64,000 nt of DNA, from NCBI RefSeq assembly GCF_014652315.1, contig NZ_BMYO01000003.1, positions 186,412-250,411 on the forward strand, in the 5' to 3' direction. The notes under the pieces are model-generated. The model saw only the letters and a list, made by a program, of their open reading frames with translations. It had not been told where the DNA came from and did not search any database. A program made the position numbers and the translations under genes. The stretch comes from Jeongeupia chitinilytica (GTDB lineage: Bacteria; Pseudomonadota; Gammaproteobacteria; Burkholderiales; Chitinibacteraceae). This document shows positions 60,745 through 64,000 of this stretch, one piece after another; positions within the stretch are counted from its first letter, which is position 1; the number at the start of each line of letters is the position of its first letter.

Positions 60745-60885
60745 ATGAATCAGGCCATGGCAGTACCCCCATACCGAATACCCGATTTCCCCGCGCCTGA
60801 ATGGCGTGATCCGGAGCTGATTGATGAATGCCCGACTGGTCGACGAAATCGTCGCCTGCCTGCCGCAAGGCAGGACCTGCTTTAA
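60745..60885 (+). CDS. Short ORF; may be the displaced N-terminus of the next gene
   Basis: ATG 60745 has a strong AGGAGG site and opens MNQAMAVPPYRIPDFPAPEW, a protein-like segment. After residue 26 the frame overlaps the 300-residue gene out of register and becomes Arg-rich nonsense up to 60885. Removing one base near 60823 would fuse it to that gene (reading ELI-MNARLVDE), suggesting another frameshift. Confidence 0.35.
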   Translation: MNQAMAVPPYRIPDFPAPEWRDPELIDECPTGRRNRRLPAARQDLL

Positions 60886-61726
60886 CTATTACCCCGAGCG
60901 TTACGCCTGGCTGCTGCTGCGCCATGCCGTCGGCGAGGGCGCCACGGTGGGTGCGCTCAAACGCTCGCCCTTTGCCGGACTGCTGCAAAAACCGCGCGTC
61001 AAGCAATGGCTTGCCCGGCTCGGTTCGGACCGGATCCGGCCCGGCGACCTGATTGTCACCGACGGAGATGCCGAACAACTGGCGTTCACGCTGACGCTGT
61101 CGCAATGGCAAGGCGCGCAGACCACACGAAATGATGCGAATCTGGTGTTGCAGCTCAACTTCGACCGCGGTCACGACCGGCGCTATCAGGAACTGGTCAG
61201 ACCGTCCTCGGACGGTGTCGGACCATTTGCCTGTTCGGGCCACCCGATTTGTCGGACGCGGAACACGCTGGCATGGGCGCGACTCGATATCGATCTGGAT
61301 GCCGGCGAAGTACTCATCGAAGAAATCCAGAACGACTGGCTGCGCAAAACGGCCTGGGCACTGGAAAACCCGGCACGATGGCCGGCACAGATCGGTGGGC
61401 AGCCTGCCGACGTGCTGCGTTACCTGCGATGGGTGCAGGCGCGCTACCGCAAAATCTGGGCCGAGGCGATGCTGGCCGCGACCATCTGGTTTGTCCGGGA
61501 GGAACTGGGCCTGCGCCGGCTGTTCTTTCACTCGCCCGAGTCGGGTGTCCTGCTGAAGAGACTGCCGTCATGCCGCCAGCCGCCGCGTTCGATCTATACC
61601 GATCTGCCTCGACAGTTCTGCTTCCGCGAGACCGGCAACATGCCGCGTTTTTTCGCCAGAAGACAGTGCCGGCGGGCTCGCAATGCACCGCTTTACGAGT
61701 TGCAGTTGAGCGGGGTGCCAGCGTGA
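60824..61726 (+). CDS. Unknown protein in the rtcB locus, 300 aa
   Basis: A 300-residue soluble protein with no recognised domain. It opens MNARLVDEIVACLPQGRTCF and has a DWLRKTAWAL segment near 170 and a basic C-terminus with RRQCRRARNAPLYELQL. GGAG lies 7 bases before the ATG, so it may be made as is; an upstream N-terminal piece may be split off. Its GTGA overlap with the next gene shows an operon downstream of rtcB. Function unknown; RNA repair is only suggested by position. Confidence 0.6.
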   Translation: MNARLVDEIVACLPQGRTCFNYYPERYAWLLLRHAVGEGATVGALKRSPFAGLLQKPRVKQWLARLGSDRIRPGDLIVTDGDAEQLAFTLTLSQWQGAQTTRNDANLVLQLNFDRGHDRRYQELVRPSSDGVGPFACSGHPICRTRNTLAWARLDIDLDAGEVLIEEIQNDWLRKTAWALENPARWPAQIGGQPADVLRYLRWVQARYRKIWAEAMLAATIWFVREELGLRRLFFHSPESGVLLKRLPSCRQPPRSIYTDLPRQFCFRETGNMPRFFARRQCRRARNAPLYELQLSGVPA

Positions 61727-61881
61727 AGATCAGCGGCAAACTGCCCAGGCCCCGCAATCCGCTGGCACTGGCTGCCCGACAACGTCATGCCGGCCCCCAT
61801 GAAAAGAGCAAGAAATCGCTGCGTGCCGCAGATCGACGGGCATTGAAGCTGGCGCTGCGTTCCGGCCGCTGGCCGGAATAG
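61723..61881 (+). CDS. Small basic protein in the rtcB locus, 52 aa
   Basis: A GTG at 61723 overlaps the preceding stop as GTGA. The 52-residue protein is very basic: MKISGKLPRPRNPLALAARQ, then a His/Lys-rich middle, ending LRSGRWPE. It may bind RNA or the ribosome. Its coupling to the 300-residue gene argues it is real. A longer frame from 61249 is antiphase to that gene and rejected. Confidence 0.55.
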   Translation: MKISGKLPRPRNPLALAARQRHAGPHEKSKKSLRAADRRALKLALRSGRWPE

Positions 61882-61917
61882 TCATCCCCGGGCAGAAGCA
61901 GCGGGCCGGCCATGCCG

Positions 61918-62424
61918 TCAGCCTGCTGCGTCCGCCGGTTTCTTGTCGACGGCGACGTGCACGAACAGCTCACCATCGACGCTGACATCGAACGCCTTGC
62001 CGAAGCCGACCACGTAACGGCCGGGTTGCGGCGTCAGTTCGAACAGGGAGAAATCCAAGCCGCGCAGCAGCGCGAGCATTTTGTCGCCGAAGCGCGCATC
62101 GAACAGGGCAAAAACCTCGTCGAAACCTTCGTTGCCGAGATTTTTCACTGCGCACAGCCAGCGCGCCCGCTCGCGACCGAACAGGTTGGCCGAGTCGGCC
62201 TCGTCGGCCAGCAGCATCACATTGGCCTGCCGACGCGCCTCGATGTACTGGTAATGCTCGGCCAGCCGGCTGATGTAGATGTAGAACCTGCCGTCCCGGT
62301 GAACGAACGGCGCATAACTGATGAAGGGGGCGCCGTCCGGGTCGAGGCAGCTGATCGCCAGCGTTTTGCGGCTGGCGACGAAGTCGAGGTACTGCTGTCT
62401 GGCGGCGGCAAGGTCGATGGCCAT
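61918..62424 (-). CDS. HugZ-like pyridoxamine 5'-phosphate oxidase-fold protein
   Basis: A 168-residue split-barrel protein. RKTLAISCLDPDGAPFISYAPFV, FYIYISRLAEHYQYIEARRQ and VMLLADEADSANLFGRERARW fit the HugZ/heme-utilisation branch of the FMN-binding fold, with GRYVVGFGKAFDV near the C-terminus. HugZ helps free iron from heme. Convergent with the rtcB locus by 36 bases. Other heme genes are absent. Confidence 0.82.
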   Translation of the reverse strand: MAIDLAAARQQYLDFVASRKTLAISCLDPDGAPFISYAPFVHRDGRFYIYISRLAEHYQYIEARRQANVMLLADEADSANLFGRERARWLCAVKNLGNEGFDEVFALFDARFGDKMLALLRGLDFSLFELTPQPGRYVVGFGKAFDVSVDGELFVHVAVDKKPADAAG

Positions 62425-62599
62425 CCGGGCGTACTCCTGTCGATCGGCGGGCCGATATTGTCCACGCTGACGACCGGTCTGTCACGGCCCGCAAACCGGC
62501 ATCGAACACGGGTAAAATGCAGGCAGCGCCGGCCACAGAGCCGGCCTTGTCATTGATCCGGTCCGTTCTTTGCGAGAACGACCACCTGGAGAACAAGCG

Positions 62600-63544
62600 A
62601 TGTCGCATCAATCTGCCCAGCCCATTGTGGTTGCGGCGCTGTACAAATTCGTTACCCTGACCGATTACGTCGACCTGCGCGAGCCGCTGCTGCAATGCAT
62701 GCTCGATCATGACGTCAGGGGTACGCTGCTGCTGGCCGAAGAGGGGATCAACGGCACGGTGTCGGGCACTCGCGCCGCAATCGACGCCTTGCTGGACTGG
62801 CTGCGCCGTGACGTCCGACTGGCCGACGTCGACCACAAGGAGTCGTACTGCGACGTGCAGCCGTTCCTGCGCACCAAGGTCAAGCTGAAGAAGGAAATCG
62901 TCACGCTCGGCGTGCCCGGCGTCGACCCGAACAAGCGCGTCGGCACCTATGTGGAGCCGCAGGACTGGAATGCGCTGATCAGCGATCCCGAAGTACTGCT
63001 GATCGATACCCGCAACGATTACGAAGTGGCCATCGGCACGTTCGAAGGCGCGATCGACCCGAAGACCGAAAGCTTCCGCGAGTTTCCGGACTATGTTCGC
63101 GCGCACTTCGACCCGGCCAGGCACAAGAAGGTCGCGATGTTCTGTACCGGCGGCATCCGTTGCGAGAAGGCCTCGAGCTACATGCTCGGTGAGGGCTTCG
63201 AAGAGGTCTACCACCTCAAGGGCGGCATCCTCAAATACCTGGAAACCGTGCCTCAGGAAGAAACCCGCTGGCAGGGCGACTGCTTCGTGTTCGACAACCG
63301 CGTCACGGTCCGGCACGACCTGTCGGAAGGCGATTACGAGCTGTGCCACGCCTGCCGCGAGCCGGTATCGGTGGACGAGCGCCAGTCACCGCACTACGTC
63401 GAAGGCATCAGCTGCCCGCACTGCTGGAACAGCCTGAGCGAGAAAACCCGTGCCGGTGCGACCGAGCGGCAGAAACAGATTGCCCTGGCCAGGGCGCGCA
63501 ACCAGCCGATGCCACTGGGGCGCAACCCGCGCACCGCGGACTGA
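62600..63544 (+). CDS. trhO: tRNA uridine-34 hydroxylase TrhO (rhodanese-like)
   Basis: A 314-residue YceA-family enzyme that hydroxylates U34 in some tRNAs. An N-terminal acylphosphatase-like domain ([19 protein letters not shown] and [15 protein letters not shown]) precedes a rhodanese domain with [19 protein letters not shown] and the catalytic [15 protein letters not shown]-terminal zinc-like CHAC...CPHC set follows. ATG 62600 has GGAG upstream; an earlier start adds 10 residues. Confidence 0.94.
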   Translation: MSHQSAQPIVVAALYKFVTLTDYVDLREPLLQCMLDHDVRGTLLLAEEGINGTVSGTRAAIDALLDWLRRDVRLADVDHKESYCDVQPFLRTKVKLKKEIVTLGVPGVDPNKRVGTYVEPQDWNALISDPEVLLIDTRNDYEVAIGTFEGAIDPKTESFREFPDYVRAHFDPARHKKVAMFCTGGIRCEKASSYMLGEGFEEVYHLKGGILKYLETVPQEETRWQGDCFVFDNRVTVRHDLSEGDYELCHACREPVSVDERQSPHYVEGISCPHCWNSLSEKTRAGATERQKQIALARARNQPMPLGRNPRTAD

Positions 63545-63560
63545 TCCGGTCGATCCATGC

Positions 63561-63592
63561 AAAACAGCCCGGTTGGTCCGGGCTGTTTTTTT
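63561..63592 (+). terminator. Terminator between trhO and yehS
   Basis: AAAACAGCCCGG and CCGGGCTGTTTT pair around TTGGT, with a T-run (to 63592). Its A-run also allows it to stop the leftward yehS. Confidence 0.85.
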
Positions 63593-63608
63593 GTGTTGTG
63601 CCGTGTGA

Positions 63609-64000
63609 CTAGCCGCGCAGCCGCAACGTCAGCCCCTTGAGGAAGTTGCGCAGCAACTGATCGCCACAGCGGCGGAAGTTCTTCTGGCCTTCCTTGCGGA
63701 ACAGGGCGCTCAGCTCGGGTTTGGATACGTCGAAGTCCACGCTGGCGAGAATGGCGTGCATGTCGTCATCCTTGAGTTCGAAGGCAACCCGAAGCTTCTT
63801 CAGCACCGTATTGTTCGACACCGGCCAGCTGACCTCCGGCAACGGCCGGCTTTCGTCGCGACCGCGACGGAAGATCACCAGCCCGTCCAGAAAGTGCGCA
63901 AACATCTGGTTGTCGCAATGGCGATAGCCGTCCTCGTCATCCTTCTTCAGGTAGGCCTGGACGTCGTCGAGCGTCGTTTCGAAGCCGGCGAGAGCGGTGA
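63609..64000 (-). CDS. yehS: DUF1456 family protein (YehS), 5' end outside the window
   Basis: The minus frame stays open from the right edge to the TAG at 63611-63609, giving 130 visible residues. It shows two DUF1456 repeats: AYLKKDDEDGYRHCDNQMFAHFLDGLVIF and VLKKLRVAFELKDDDMHAILASVDFDVSKPELSALFRKEGQKNFR, the latter split across 63,6xx. The Met at 63905 is internal, since DDVQAYLKKDD upstream belongs to the same repeat. Function unknown. Confidence 0.88.
   Translation of the reverse strand, partial: TALAGFETTLDDVQAYLKKDDEDGYRHCDNQMFAHFLDGLVIFRRGRDESRPLPEVSWPVSNNTVLKKLRVAFELKDDDMHAILASVDFDVSKPELSALFRKEGQKNFRRCGDQLLRNFLKGLTLRLRG

Noticed and set aside
61249..61881. Long frame opposite in register to the 300-aa gene
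   Set aside because: Its first 470 bases overlap a better-supported frame; only the end, from GTG 61723, is credible.

Overview
The window is GC-rich DNA from a Gram-negative bacterium, most likely a betaproteobacterium. The gene order pyrG-kdsA-eno-ftsB, a phaB acetoacetyl-CoA reductase, mnmC, acnA plus acnB, and three-gene RND pumps with outer-membrane lipoproteins all fit that class. The proteins have a Neisseriales-like flavour (Chitinibacteraceae/Chromobacteriaceae), but the genus is an inference.

Region 1 (1-15,970) is a Mu-type contractile-tail module on the + strand. In order it holds a tail-terminator-like protein (cut by the window edge), a DUF2635 protein, sheath, tube, a tail chaperone with a -1 frameshift extension, tape measure, gpN, gpP (gp44), gp45 spike, gp46, gp47, gp48 and a tail fibre. 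Two small lipoproteins and a GH108-type endolysin follow. The lysin stop codon overlaps the stop of the convergent host gene ybdK, so no phage end sequence is visible there. The module may be a prophage remnant or an R-type tailocin.

Region 1a (about 5,890-9,430) is a foreign island on the opposite strand, inserted exactly between gpN and gpP. An HNH-endonuclease gene is followed by a canonical-looking integron attC site, a 175-aa gene of unknown function, and a second, truncated attC-like element with a 40-aa ORF. Next come a 459-aa protein of unknown family and, overlapping its stop codon, an unlisted 59-aa two-helix membrane protein. Gene-cassette DNA inside a tail operon, plus a two-gene soluble/membrane unit, is the best candidate here for an undescribed system, possibly phage defence.

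Region 2 (15,959-19,792) has ybdK, a small charged protein, tRNA-Gly(CCC) and an AidB-type acyl-CoA dehydrogenase. Region 3 (19,796-32,275) has two complete tripartite RND efflux systems back to back, with a TetR regulator and a palindromic operator candidate between them. Region 4 (32,288-40,105) has phaB, an SDR, pyrG, kdsA, eno, ftsB and a MocR-type regulator.

Region 5 (40,124-50,716) has small exported or unknown proteins, mnmC, two MFS exporters, a MATE exporter, a DUF1214-like exported protein, a WbuC cupin, a GIY-YIG protein, a VOC protein and a periplasmic cupin. Region 6 (50,796-58,911) groups a soluble aldose dehydrogenase, acnA, a small membrane protein and a LysR regulator, divergent from acnB, with a perfect palindrome at the LysR start.

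Region 7 (58,914-61,881) has a short transcription unit with an 11-codon ORF and two strong hairpins, then rtcB with a decayed SEC-C gene and two unknown genes. The right edge (61,918-64,000) has a HugZ-like protein, trhO and a truncated DUF1456 (yehS) gene.
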